Source: JBDNBY01 sp039767595 (lineage in GTDB: Bacteria; Pseudomonadota; Alphaproteobacteria; Rhodobacterales; Rhodobacteraceae). Taken from it: 27,443 nucleotides of DNA. Both the position numbers and the translations under genes were made by a program. The DNA is taken from positions 1 to 27,443 of the forward strand of contig JBDNBY010000186.1 of the NCBI GenBank assembly GCA_039767595.1, given 5' to 3'. Position 1 is the stretch's first letter. Each line of letters starts with the position of its first letter. Positions 1 to 7,643 of the stretch are shown here, in pieces. The notes under the pieces were generated by a model that saw only the letters and a program-made list of their open reading frames with translations, had not been told where the DNA came from and searched no databases.

Positions 1-278
1 ATGATCATCTCACCGGACTGCAGCGTGCCATAGCGGTGAATAACCATCGCATCGCTAAGGGCCCAACGCTCCATCGCTTGGGTCACAAACGCCTCAATCG
101 CGCGCTGCGTCATTGCTGGATAATGCTCAATCTCCATACGGTCGATGGGCGCATCCACAGCATCGCGAACAATACCGCAAAATGTGACCACGGCACCCGA
201 ATTTTGCGGCACATTTTGCGCGAAAGCCTCGCATTCGGCACCATAGTCAAACGGCTCTGAGTGCACTCGCACGCGCAT
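1..278 (-). CDS. moaE: Molybdopterin synthase catalytic subunit MoaE (partial, C-terminus outside window)
   Basis: Large subunit of molybdopterin synthase, which with thiocarboxylated MoaD inserts the dithiolene sulfurs into cyclic pyranopterin monophosphate in cytosolic molybdenum cofactor synthesis. About 92 codons are visible from the ATG at 276-278; the 3' end lies beyond base 1. The translation shows the family pattern GAVVTFCGIVRD at about residues 28-39, then MEIEHYPAMT and VIHRYGTLQSGEM near the edge, typical of MoaE. The catalytic lysine region is not in the window. The start lies 3 nt after the moaD stop, so the two subunits are probably translated together as the last genes of the aroA-cmk-pgsA-moaD-moaE run. 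Identity is secure; completeness cannot be judged. Confidence 0.9.
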   Translation of the reverse strand, partial: MRVRVHSEPFDYGAECEAFAQNVPQNSGAVVTFCGIVRDAVDAPIDRMEIEHYPAMTQRAIEAFVTQAMERWALSDAMVIHRYGTLQSGEMI

Positions 279-281
279 CGA

Positions 282-527
282 TCAGCCTCCAGTCATCGGC
301 GGGAAAAAGGCCACTTCGGACGCGCCGCTCAAGGGATGATCAAACTCAACCAACTCTTGATCCACCGCCACGCGCAGCGCGCTGAGATCCTCAAAAGCTA
401 GCGCATAATGCTCGCCTCGGGCGCGCAGTGCCACGACCAATTCCATCACGGTATGCACCCCTTCAGGGGCCGCCTCTTTGGGCAGGCCAATGCGCTCGCG
501 CACCCATGCAAAATATAGCACATTCAT
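282..527 (-). CDS. moaD: Molybdopterin synthase sulfur carrier subunit MoaD
   Basis: Small ubiquitin-fold sulfur carrier of molybdopterin synthase; its C-terminal glycine is adenylated and thiocarboxylated, and it then donates sulfur to MoaE-bound precursor Z. The protein is 81 aa, the usual size, begins MNVLYFAWVRERIG and ends FFPPMTGG with the diagnostic terminal Gly-Gly. Its ATG (525-527) overlaps the pgsA stop as ATGA, indicating translational coupling, and moaE follows after 3 nt. Nothing is unusual in the sequence; the adjacency to moaE makes the assignment to molybdenum cofactor rather than to a ThiS-like carrier firm. Confidence 0.93.
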   Translation of the reverse strand: MNVLYFAWVRERIGLPKEAAPEGVHTVMELVVALRARGEHYALAFEDLSALRVAVDQELVEFDHPLSGASEVAFFPPMTGG

Positions 528-1117
528 CGCGCATCATCCTTTAAATAGGGAAGCGCTTTGATCCAATAATCGACCGCCGTGATCACCGTCAAAAGCGCCG
601 CGAGACCCAAGCCAATCACCCCAAGATCAATCGAACGGGCCCGCAGATAGTCAACATAGGTATCATAGCCGCCCGATTGCCCCAGATCCCACAGATAAAC
701 TCCTAAAAACAAAAGTCCAATGCCCACCATTTGCAGGGCCGTTTTCCATTTGGCCAATTGCGTGACTTTGATCTCATTGCGCGCGTCACCCAAAAACTCG
801 CGCATCCCTGCAATGAGCACTTCGCGAAAGATAATCACAGTGGCCATCGCCCCCAGTACCACGCCAAGCGCATCGCCAATCGGGCCAAGCGCCAGCGCAA
901 TCAGCGCAATCATCACCAGCGCCTTGTCGGCAATCGGATCGAGCATCGCGCCCAGCTTCGTCGTTTGGTTCCAGCGCCGCGCCAACACACCATCAAGCCA
1001 ATCTGTCCCCGCAGCAAGGGTAAAGAGCACAAGGTTCCACAGTGGCGACGGCCACAGGCCAATCAAAATCGCCGCCATCAAACGGAATATTGTAATCAGA
1101 TTGGGAAGATTAAACAT
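524..1117 (-). CDS. pgsA: CDP-diacylglycerol--glycerol-3-phosphate 3-phosphatidyltransferase PgsA
   Basis: Inner-membrane enzyme making phosphatidylglycerophosphate from CDP-diacylglycerol and glycerol-3-phosphate, the committed step to phosphatidylglycerol and cardiolipin. The 197-aa protein carries the complete CDP-alcohol phosphotransferase motif D-x2-DG-x2-AR-x8-G-x3-D-x3-D: D39, D42-G43, A46-R47, G56, D60 and D64. The N-terminus reads MFNLPNLITIFRL, typical of PgsA, and several hydrophobic segments follow (about 14-36, 75-110, 128-145, 165-185). The start overlaps the cmk 3' end by 8 nt and an AAGG lies 7 nt upstream of the ATG. The 3' end overlaps moaD. Phosphatidylserine or phosphatidylcholine synthases share the motif, but length and N-terminus favour PgsA. 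Confidence 0.93.
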   Translation of the reverse strand: MFNLPNLITIFRLMAAILIGLWPSPLWNLVLFTLAAGTDWLDGVLARRWNQTTKLGAMLDPIADKALVMIALIALALGPIGDALGVVLGAMATVIIFREVLIAGMREFLGDARNEIKVTQLAKWKTALQMVGIGLLFLGVYLWDLGQSGGYDTYVDYLRARSIDLGVIGLGLAALLTVITAVDYWIKALPYLKDDAR

Positions 1118-1718
1118 AGGCCTGCCTTACTAAATCAATGGCTTGCGCAATAGCCGTGTCGATATCCAAAGATGTTGTATCAAATATTGCTGCATCCTCG
1201 GCAGCCTTCATTGGGGCGTCAGCGCGCCCCGCATCGCGGGCATCGCGTGCTGTGACATCGGCCAAAACCGCCTCATATTCAATATCTTGGCCTTGGGAAA
1301 TGAATTCGTCATAACGGCGCCGTGCCCGTATCTCGCGCGCAGCGGTGACAAATAACTTCACCTCTGCATCAGGGCAAATCACTGTTCCAATGTCACGCCC
1401 GTCCAAGACCGCGCCCCCCGCACGGCGGGCAAAGGCACGTTGAAAATCAAGAAGGGCGGCGCGCACTTGCGGCACGGCGGCCACTTTTGAGGCCGCCTGC
1501 GCCGCCTCAGCGCCGCGCAGACCGTCCACCAACAGATCCGCCTCAGATAGGTTCAGCGCTGCCTCTTCGGCGTCGGTCCCTGAAAGGGTTTTGAGCCCAA
1601 CGGCCCGATAGAGTAGCCCCGTATCCAAATGCGCAAAGCCAAATTCAGCGGCAATCGCGCGGGCGATTGTCCCTTTGCCTGCTGCTGCAGGGCCATCAAG
1701 TGCAACTGTGAATGCCAC
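1110..1718 (-). CDS. cmk: Cytidylate kinase Cmk
   Basis: Cytosolic (d)CMP kinase, ATP + (d)CMP to ADP + (d)CDP, in pyrimidine salvage and supply. The 202-aa protein has the P-loop GPAAAGKGT at residues 9-17, followed by HLDTGLLYRAVG, which fits the CMP-binding region, then LDGRDIGTVICPDA and the arginine-rich lid RARRRYDE. It is a little shorter than the roughly 225-aa E. coli enzyme, within the family range. No ATG is available; the start is GTG at 1716-1718 with AAGGGAG 8 nt upstream. It lies 57 nt downstream of aroA, an aroA-cmk order common in Proteobacteria, and overlaps pgsA by 8 nt. Identity is certain from the motifs. Confidence 0.95.
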   Translation of the reverse strand: MAFTVALDGPAAAGKGTIARAIAAEFGFAHLDTGLLYRAVGLKTLSGTDAEEAALNLSEADLLVDGLRGAEAAQAASKVAAVPQVRAALLDFQRAFARRAGGAVLDGRDIGTVICPDAEVKLFVTAAREIRARRRYDEFISQGQDIEYEAVLADVTARDARDAGRADAPMKAAEDAAIFDTTSLDIDTAIAQAIDLVRQAYV

Positions 1719-1726
1719 GTGGCACG

Positions 1727-1733
1727 CTCCCTT
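1727..1733 (-). promoter_or_regulatory. Shine-Dalgarno site deciding the GTG start of cmk
   Basis: AAGGGAG on the minus strand, 8 nt upstream of the GTG at 1716-1718. No in-frame ATG lies near the family's conserved N-terminus, so this site supports GTG initiation. The reading is direct from sequence. Confidence 0.65.
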
Positions 1734-1775
1734 ATGCCGAGTAGGGTTTCAAGTTATCGCGCAGACGTATCCGTG

Positions 1776-3128
1776 TCAAAGCGTATCACGGCGGATATCC
1801 GCGCCCAGCCCGTTCATCAGATCCTCAAAAATAGGGAACGAAGTCGCAATCGGCGATCCATTGTCCAAGGTCATCGGCGCGGCGCTGGCCATGCCCATCA
1901 CCATAAAAGACATGGCAATACGGTGATCAAGCTGCGTGGCCACAGTGGCACCGCCTTTGACGCAGTCAATCCCTTGGCCATGCACCGCCCACCAATCCTC
2001 TCCTTCATCGACTTGGATGCCCGCGGCGCGCAGCCCCTTGGCCATGGCGTCGATCCGATCAGATTCCTTAACGCGCAGCTCTTTGACCCCGCCCATATAG
2101 GTTTTACCGCTGGCAAAGGCCGCCACGATCGAGAGAACGGGATATTCGTCGATCATGCTGGCCGCGCGCTCCTCTGGCACGTCAATGCCTTTCATATTGG
2201 GGCTAAAGCGGGCGCGCAGATCGGCCACAGGCTCGCCGCCCTCTTCGCGGGTGTTTTCAAATGTTAAATCGGCGCCCATCTCTTGCAGCGCATAAAAGAG
2301 GCCAATGCGCGTTGGGTTAAGGCCGATATTGGGCACAACCACGTCCGAGCCTTCGGTGATCAGCGCCGCACACACCGGAAAGGCCGCAGAGGATGGATCA
2401 CGCGGCACGGTGATATGCTGCGGCTTGAACTCTGGCTGACCGGTGAGTGTGATCACCTGCCCCTCGTCTGTGGCCTGTGTGGTCAAAGTCGCGCCAAAAC
2501 CGCGCAGCATCCGCTCCGTGTGATCGCGAGTTGCCTCTTTTTCAATGACAACTGTCTCGCCTGGGCAATTGAGCCCCGCCAACAGCACCGCTGATTTCAC
2601 CTGCGCCGAGGGCATGGGCACCGTATAGCGCACGGGCACGGGGTGTTTTGCCCCTTGGATCGTCATCGGCAACCGCCCCTTTGAGCGGCCCATCGCGCGC
2701 GCCCCAAAGAGCGCGAGCGGATCAGTCACGCGCGCCATGGGGCGTTTGTTCAAACTGGCGTCACCGGTGAATGTCACAGCCATGTCAGTCGTGGCCATCG
2801 TGCCCATAATGAGCCGCACCCCTGTGCCAGCATTGCCGCAGTCAATCACGTGATCGGGCTCTTGGAACCCGCCTACGCCGACACCGTGGATATGCCATGT
2901 GCCGGCCTCATCACGCGTGATATCCGCCCCAAAAGAGCGCATCGCCTTGGCCGTATCAAGGACATCATCCCCCTCAAGCAGCCCCGTGACAGTTGTCTCG
3001 CCAATGGTCATAGCGCCCAAAATCATCGAGCGGTGCGAAATAGATTTATCCCCTGGCACATGCGCCTGCCCGCTCAAGGGGCCAGATTTGTGAGAAGACA
3101 TTGGGATAACAGAGCCGTGAGATGACAT
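1776..3128 (-). CDS. aroA: 3-phosphoshikimate 1-carboxyvinyltransferase (EPSP synthase, class II-like)
   Basis: Sixth step of the shikimate pathway: transfers the enolpyruvyl group of PEP to shikimate-3-phosphate. The 450-aa protein has VPGDKSISHR (K28, S29, R33), GNAGTG at 98-103, ASLNKRPM, VPMPSAQVKSAVLLAGLN, TRDHTERM, ELRVKESDR and DHRIAMS. The sequence resembles the class II type of Agrobacterium CP4, but the residue aligned to the CP4 alanine in GNAATG is a glycine (G101). The start at 3126-3128 is preceded by AGGA with 6 nt spacing inside the end of trmB; the alternative ATG nine codons later has no such site. It is followed by cmk after 57 nt and preceded by trmB almost without a gap, so it is probably co-transcribed with both. 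Confidence 0.96.
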   Translation of the reverse strand: MSSHGSVIPMSSHKSGPLSGQAHVPGDKSISHRSMILGAMTIGETTVTGLLEGDDVLDTAKAMRSFGADITRDEAGTWHIHGVGVGGFQEPDHVIDCGNAGTGVRLIMGTMATTDMAVTFTGDASLNKRPMARVTDPLALFGARAMGRSKGRLPMTIQGAKHPVPVRYTVPMPSAQVKSAVLLAGLNCPGETVVIEKEATRDHTERMLRGFGATLTTQATDEGQVITLTGQPEFKPQHITVPRDPSSAAFPVCAALITEGSDVVVPNIGLNPTRIGLFYALQEMGADLTFENTREEGGEPVADLRARFSPNMKGIDVPEERAASMIDEYPVLSIVAAFASGKTYMGGVKELRVKESDRIDAMAKGLRAAGIQVDEGEDWWAVHGQGIDCVKGGATVATQLDHRIAMSFMVMGMASAAPMTLDNGSPIATSFPIFEDLMNGLGADIRRDTL

Positions 3129-3130
3129 GC

Positions 3131-3862
3131 TTAATCCTTTTTGATGAAGGTCAAATAATGCGGCACCCGCCCCTCGCGGAGGGCTTTGGCCTCATAGCGT
3201 GTGCGGGTCCAATCGGACCATGCTGTGCGCCAATCATCGGCATGCTGCGCGGTCCATTCGAACCCCGCTTTGGGCACTTCGATCAGAGTTTGGCGCACAT
3301 AATCAGGGATATCCGTAGCCACGCGAAACTCGGCTCCGGGTTTAAGGACATGGGCCAGCGGTTTGAGGTATTCAGCCGTAACAAAGCGGCGGCGATGGTG
3401 ACGTTTTTTCGGCCATGGATCAGGATAAAGTAAAAAGGCCTTGGAAATACTCGCCGCAGGCAGCACATCAAAAAGATCGCGCGCATCGCCAGCGTGCACA
3501 TTGATATTTTGCGCACCGCTGTCGCGAATTTTACCCAGCAGCATCGCCACACCATTGAGAAACGGCTCGGCGCCAATGATCCGGACATCGGGGTTTTGCA
3601 CGGCCTGATGCACCAAATGCTCCCCACCGCCAAAGCCAATTTCCAACCAAAGATCAGCGCCTTGCGTCAAGCTTTGAATGTCAAGGGCATCGCGATTGGG
3701 ATTGTCCTCCCAACTCACGGCCCCAGGGCTCAGAGCATCAAGATCCTCTTGCAAATACACCTCTTGCGACGGCCGCAGGCTTTTGCCTTTGAAGCGGCCA
3801 TAAAAATTGCGCCACGGTGCTCCAGAGGGATGCGCGCCAGAAGGGGTGTTTTTCTCAGTCAT
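3131..3862 (-). CDS. trmB: tRNA (guanine-N7-)-methyltransferase TrmB
   Basis: SAM-dependent cytosolic enzyme forming m7G46 in the tRNA variable loop. From the ATG at 3860-3862 the protein has 243 residues. It contains the SAM-binding LEIGFGGGEHL (73-83), the acidic IIGAEPF (95-101) and the family signature LLYPDPWPKKRHHRRRF (about 144-160), then a C-terminal YEAKALREGRVPHYLTF. A GTG two codons upstream (3866-3868) is an alternative; neither has a convincing Shine-Dalgarno site, so the start is uncertain by two residues. It follows metK in orientation but is separated from it by a strong terminator-like hairpin, so it probably heads its own unit with aroA. Identity is firm. Confidence 0.94.
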   Translation of the reverse strand: MTEKNTPSGAHPSGAPWRNFYGRFKGKSLRPSQEVYLQEDLDALSPGAVSWEDNPNRDALDIQSLTQGADLWLEIGFGGGEHLVHQAVQNPDVRIIGAEPFLNGVAMLLGKIRDSGAQNINVHAGDARDLFDVLPAASISKAFLLYPDPWPKKRHHRRRFVTAEYLKPLAHVLKPGAEFRVATDIPDYVRQTLIEVPKAGFEWTAQHADDWRTAWSDWTRTRYEAKALREGRVPHYLTFIKKD

Positions 3863-3906
3863 GATCACTGTCTAAAGCGCGCGATAGCAAGGCGCAAGAG
3901 GACATA

Positions 3907-3943
3907 GAAAAAGAGCCGCGGTTTGGCCCCGCGGCTCTTTTTC
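3907..3943 (-). terminator. Intrinsic terminator after metK (symmetric, could work both ways)
   Basis: A perfect 15-bp inverted repeat: arms 3907-3921 and 3929-3943 (GAAAAAGAGCCGCGG and its complement) around a 7-nt loop. On the minus strand the GC-rich inner stem is followed by TTTTTC, 22 nt downstream of the metK stop, as expected for rho-independent termination. The A/T flanks make it symmetric. It splits metK from trmB-aroA, so trmB needs its own promoter or read-through. Confidence 0.9.
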
Positions 3944-3964
3944 TCAATACGCGATCGCGATGGA

Positions 3965-5146
3965 TTATATCGCGTTTTGGATCGCCTCAACCAAATCTGT
4001 ACGCTCCCAACTAAAGCCGCCATCGGCATCGGGCGCGCGGCCAAAATGACCATAGGCGGCGGTGCGTTCATAGATCGGCTTATTGAGGCCCAAATGCGTT
4101 CGAATGCCGCGCGGGGTCAAATCCATCACTTTAAAAAGCGCCTCTTCGATCCGCTCAACAGGCGCGTGGGTGGCGCCAAAGGTATCGACATAAATCGACA
4201 GCGGCTGCGCCACACCGATGGCATAGCTCAGCTGCACTGTGCATTTCTCGGCCAATCCGGCGGCCACGACATTTTTGGCCAAATAGCGCGCGGCATAGGC
4301 GGCTGAGCGGTCAACCTTTGTCGGATCTTTACCAGAAAACGCCCCGCCCCCATGGGGCGCAGCGCCGCCATAAGTGTCGACAATGATTTTACGCCCTGTT
4401 AGGCCGGCATCCCCATCTGGGCCGCCAATGACAAAAGTCCCCGTTGGATTGACGTGCCATGTGGTCGCATCACTGACCCAACCGTCTGGCAGCACTTCAA
4501 GGATATAGGGCTCGACAATTGCGCGAATGTCATCGCTGGTTTGCGCCTCGTCTGCGTGCTGCGTCGAGAGAACGATCGTCTCGACCCCCACGGGGACGCC
4601 ATTTTCATAGCGGATCGACAGCTGTGATTTCGCATCTGGGCGCAGGCTGGGCTCCTCGCCAGATTTGCGCGCATGGGCCAAACGCTCTAGCATCGCGTGG
4701 GCATAGAGGATCGGCGCTGGCATCAATGCCTCGGTTTCATTCGAGGCATAGCCGAACATGATCCCCTGATCCCCCGCGCCTTCGTCTTTGGCGTCCGAGG
4801 CATCGACGCCTTGGGCAATATGGGCGGATTGTTCGTGCAGATAGTTATCAATGCGGCAGGTCGCGTGATGGAATTTATCCTGCTCATAGCCGATATCTTT
4901 GATGCAAGCGCGGGCGATCTCTTCGATTTTGCCCATGTACTGCGTGAGCTTGGCTTGATCAGACAGCCCCACTTCACCGCCAATGACCACTTGATTTGTT
5001 GTGGCAAATGTTTCGCAGGCCACGCGAGCCTCTGGCTCTTCGCGTAAAAATGCGTCCAAGATCGCATCAGAAATCCGATCACAGACTTTATCTGGATGCC
5101 CTTCTGAGACGGACTCAGAGGTAAAAATATAGTTTTGGCGTGTCAT
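3965..5146 (-). CDS. metK: S-adenosylmethionine synthetase MetK
   Basis: Makes SAM from methionine and ATP in the cytosol, supplying methylation including the TrmB enzyme encoded next door. The 393-aa protein has the ATP/methionine site SEGHPDKVCDRISDA (H17, D19), the signature GAGDQGIMFGYA at 123-134 and the phosphate loop GGGAFSGKDPTKVDRS in the C-terminal half. The start is the ATG at 5144-5146. Its leader contains a SAM/SAH riboswitch whose pseudoknot partner GGAG is the ribosome-binding site, 10 nt before the ATG, so feedback control at translation is expected. It ends 22 nt before a strong terminator and therefore appears to be monocistronic or the last gene after lnt. Confidence 0.97.
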   Translation of the reverse strand: MTRQNYIFTSESVSEGHPDKVCDRISDAILDAFLREEPEARVACETFATTNQVVIGGEVGLSDQAKLTQYMGKIEEIARACIKDIGYEQDKFHHATCRIDNYLHEQSAHIAQGVDASDAKDEGAGDQGIMFGYASNETEALMPAPILYAHAMLERLAHARKSGEEPSLRPDAKSQLSIRYENGVPVGVETIVLSTQHADEAQTSDDIRAIVEPYILEVLPDGWVSDATTWHVNPTGTFVIGGPDGDAGLTGRKIIVDTYGGAAPHGGGAFSGKDPTKVDRSAAYAARYLAKNVVAAGLAEKCTVQLSYAIGVAQPLSIYVDTFGATHAPVERIEEALFKVMDLTPRGIRTHLGLNKPIYERTAAYGHFGRAPDADGGFSWERTDLVEAIQNAI

Positions 5147-5154
5147 GGGGGTCG

Positions 5155-5201
5155 TGCTCCGTTAGAATTACGTTGCGTCGTCAGGAAGCCGTTGGCGCAA
5201 C
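5155..5201 (-). promoter_or_regulatory. SAM/SAH riboswitch in the metK leader
   Basis: Read on the minus strand, the leader has a hairpin with 6-bp stem GTTGCG/CGCAAC (5201-5196 with 5177-5172) enclosing AACGGCTTCCTGACG, a linker, and then GGAGCA at 5160-5155. This matches what I recall of the SAM/SAH riboswitch core (ACGGCUUCCUG...GGAGCA), a class described upstream of metK in Rhodobacterales. The loop GCTTC can pair with GGAGC, forming the H-type pseudoknot that would hide the metK Shine-Dalgarno. I infer that SAM (or SAH) binding represses metK translation. The assignment rests on sequence pattern and gene context; no covariance search was run. Confidence 0.9.
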
Positions 5202-5210
5202 AAGTAGGGT

Positions 5211-5239
5211 TTGTTAGGGGATTTTCGAACTGCGGTCAA
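5211..5239 (-). promoter_or_regulatory. Candidate sigma-70-type promoter for metK
   Basis: On the minus strand TTGACC (5239-5234; 5 of 6 consensus) is followed after 17 nt by TAACAA (5216-5211; 3 of 6). Transcription would start near 5203, right at the 5' side of the riboswitch stem. The -35 lies inside the end of lnt. The position fits well, but the -10 is poor, so this is a prediction. Confidence 0.4.
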
Positions 5240-6740
5240 TGAACCTTGATCCAAAAGCATACACTGCCAAAGCAAGCCCGCACATCAGCAAAAGGGCCGC
5301 AAAAGGCCAATTGCCCAATTGGCTATAAAATGTGGGCGGCGCGGCGTGCGGTACGCGGATATCGGCCAAGCCGGCGTGCCCCAATGGGATCTGCGTCACA
5401 ACGCGGCCATAGGGATCGATCCCTGCGGAGACGCCCGTATTGGCGGCGCGGATCACGGGCAGCCCATTTTCAATCGCGCGCACCCGCGCTTGGGCCAAAT
5501 GTTGATAGGGACCAGAGCGCGTTCCAAACCATGCATCATTGGTCATATGGATCAACACATCAGGGCGATCAGCCCCCCGCAGAACATTGCGCGCAAACAC
5601 CGCCTCATAGCAAATCAAGATTTGCACACGGCCCAGACCGTCAATCTGCACCCATTCCGGGCCAGAGCCAGCCGAGAAATCCCCACCAAATTGCGCAAGG
5701 CCAAAGACATCGAACGGCGCCAACACATCGGCCCATGGGATATATTCACCAAAGGGCACAAGGTGGAATTTACGATAGAGATGCTCTGGCTGCACCGCGC
5801 TGCGGAACTGAGCGGCGGTGTTATAGACATCCCCATCCGCAGTGACATCGACAAATCCAACGAGGATCGGCACATTTCCCGCGGCGCCGACAATCCGGTC
5901 AAAGGGCTGCTCAATGCGCATATAGCGCGGCGAATAGCTGGTCTCCGGCCAGATGATCAGGTCCAGCGGCTGCGCCGCCGGCGCTTGGGTCAACTCGAGC
6001 GCGCGCTCATAAAAGGTCGGATAGTGCAGCGGATCCCATTTTAGATCCTGTGGGGCATTGGGCTGAATGACACGGACATGCGCCTGCGTATCAGAGGGTG
6101 GCCCCATCAATGACTCCCCGCCGATCCAAAGCGCGCCAAATGCGACGCCCATCGCAATAATGCCCCCGCCCATCCATCGCCCCATCGCAACGCTGAGCGC
6201 AGGCAAAGCGGCCGACAAAAGTAAGATGAGCCCAAACCCATACGTGCCTGTAAGGGACACCCACTGAATGAGGGGCGCCTCTTCGATCACATAGGTGATA
6301 TGCGCCCATGCAAACCCGGTAAGGACCACGCCGCGCGCCCATTCCGCCGCAGCCCACAAAGAGATGAGTGCGACAATGGACGCCGCAGGACCCACCGCGG
6401 CCCCTGCCACAGCGCCATACCACCGCGCACCGACAAAAGCTGCGCCCCAAAACAGAGCCAATCCACCCGCCATGGCGATCACGGCAAAGGGCGCCATCCA
6501 CACTGTGGCAGCATCGACAAAAAAGGGCTCGGCCAACCACAAGAGCGAGAGGCCAAAATACCCCAATCCCAAACGCCAGCCCCAGAAAAACCCGCGCCCG
6601 ACGCCAGATGCAATGGCAAAGCTCAAGGCCAAAACAGACAGCCACCATAGAGAATAGGGCGCCTGCCCCAAGGCGATCACGCCCCCGCATAAAATCGGAA
6701 GCATGCCCCGCGATACCCACTGGGCCCGTTTGAGGATCAT
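5214..6740 (-). CDS. lnt: Apolipoprotein N-acyltransferase Lnt
   Basis: Inner-membrane enzyme that adds the third acyl chain to the N-terminal cysteine of lipoproteins, using phospholipid as donor. The 508-aa protein has an N-terminal multi-pass hydrophobic half (about 10-210) and a C-terminal carbon-nitrogen hydrolase fold facing the periplasm. The catalytic triad is visible: E266 in IIWPETSYSP, K324 in YRKFHLVPFGEYIPW and C377 in ILICYEAVF. A last hydrophobic segment lies at about 480-500. Its ATG overlaps the corC stop by one base (TAATG), so translation is coupled. The order phoH-ybeY-corC-lnt is a widespread conserved block. The small lipoprotein encoded at 9309-9632 would be one of many substrates. 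Confidence 0.95.
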   Translation of the reverse strand: MILKRAQWVSRGMLPILCGGVIALGQAPYSLWWLSVLALSFAIASGVGRGFFWGWRLGLGYFGLSLLWLAEPFFVDAATVWMAPFAVIAMAGGLALFWGAAFVGARWYGAVAGAAVGPAASIVALISLWAAAEWARGVVLTGFAWAHITYVIEEAPLIQWVSLTGTYGFGLILLLSAALPALSVAMGRWMGGGIIAMGVAFGALWIGGESLMGPPSDTQAHVRVIQPNAPQDLKWDPLHYPTFYERALELTQAPAAQPLDLIIWPETSYSPRYMRIEQPFDRIVGAAGNVPILVGFVDVTADGDVYNTAAQFRSAVQPEHLYRKFHLVPFGEYIPWADVLAPFDVFGLAQFGGDFSAGSGPEWVQIDGLGRVQILICYEAVFARNVLRGADRPDVLIHMTNDAWFGTRSGPYQHLAQARVRAIENGLPVIRAANTGVSAGIDPYGRVVTQIPLGHAGLADIRVPHAAPPTFYSQLGNWPFAALLLMCGLALAVYAFGSRFIDRSSKIP

Positions 6741-7639
6741 TAGCTTTGGCTCTGGGAACCGCTCAAGCGCAATCTCACACGCTTCAGCCGGCGGGGATCC
6801 GCATCAATGATTTCAAATTCTGCCCCTAGGGGATGCGAAATCACCTCGCCGCGGGTCGGCACGCGCCCCGCAAGCAAGAATATAAGCCCCCCGATGGTAT
6901 CCACATCATCGGCATCAATATCGGGGTGATCATGCAGCGGCAGGCCAATTTCTTGTTCTAACTCGACCAATTCTGCCGTGGCCGCGATCGAATATTGGCC
7001 AGGCTTTTCCAAGGTCCACAGCTCTTCGGTTTCATCGTCATGTTCATCATTGATCTCACCGACGATTTCCTCAATCAGATCTTCGATGGTGACTAGGCCA
7101 TCCACCCCGCCATATTCATCGATCACCAGCGCCATATGCACACGCTCGGCCTGCATTTTCGTCAATAGAACAGAGAGGCTCATGGAGGGCGGCACAAAGA
7201 TCACCGGCCGCACAATATCGCGCAGATCAACCTCGCGATCAGGGTCGACAAACACGTGGCGCAGGGCCACGTCCTTAAGATGCGCCATGCCCAAGGGTGT
7301 ATCGAGCGTGCCCTGATAAACAGGAATTCGCGAGAGTTCAGTTTCCTTAAAGACGGCGATCAATTCTGGCATCGTGGCTTGGCTGTCGATCGCTTTGATG
7401 TCGACCCGCGGTGTCATCACTTCTGACACGCGGATGCCGCGGAGATGCCAATGCCCTTGCCAAGGTTGCCGTTTTTCGCCGCCGATGTCCGAGACCATGT
7501 CATCCCCCAAAGGGTCGGTCTGCTTGATGTTGCGGTCGGTTCGGCCAAAAAGCGAGCCCCAAAAACTGGAACTATCCTCGCTTGGTTCGCTGTGGTGCGC
7601 GCTACGCGCTGCGTTAGAAGACCCGTCTGATGCGTCCAT
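6740..7639 (-). CDS. corC: CorC/HlyC-type CBS domain protein
   Basis: Soluble CBS-pair protein of the CorC family, linked in enteric bacteria to CorA-dependent Mg2+/Co2+ efflux; the in vivo role in alphaproteobacteria is less clear. From the ATG at 7637-7639 (299 aa) there is a variable hydrophilic N-terminus (1-60), VSEVMTPRVDI opening the first CBS repeat (about 74-133), a second repeat ending DEYGGVDGLVTIEDLIEEIVGEI (about 142-196) and a CorC_HlyC domain (about 215-293). There is no DUF21 membrane region. In-frame ATGs at 7654 and 7666 are alternatives but overlap ybeY; GGAGG lies 15 nt before the chosen ATG. It is coupled to lnt by a one-base overlap. Confidence 0.88.
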   Translation of the reverse strand: MDASDGSSNAARSAHHSEPSEDSSSFWGSLFGRTDRNIKQTDPLGDDMVSDIGGEKRQPWQGHWHLRGIRVSEVMTPRVDIKAIDSQATMPELIAVFKETELSRIPVYQGTLDTPLGMAHLKDVALRHVFVDPDREVDLRDIVRPVIFVPPSMSLSVLLTKMQAERVHMALVIDEYGGVDGLVTIEDLIEEIVGEINDEHDDETEELWTLEKPGQYSIAATAELVELEQEIGLPLHDHPDIDADDVDTIGGLIFLLAGRVPTRGEVISHPLGAEFEIIDADPRRLKRVRLRLSGSQSQS

Positions 7640-7643
7640 TGTC

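Noticed and set aside
1629..2267. Open frame of 212 codons on the plus strand opposite aroA and cmk
   Set aside because: Histidine- and arginine-rich shadow sequence with no motif; both genes on the other strand are certain.
5319..6044. Open frame of 241 codons on the plus strand opposite lnt
   Set aside because: It overlaps the catalytic half of Lnt, whose triad is intact; the frame has no family signature and no ribosome-binding site.
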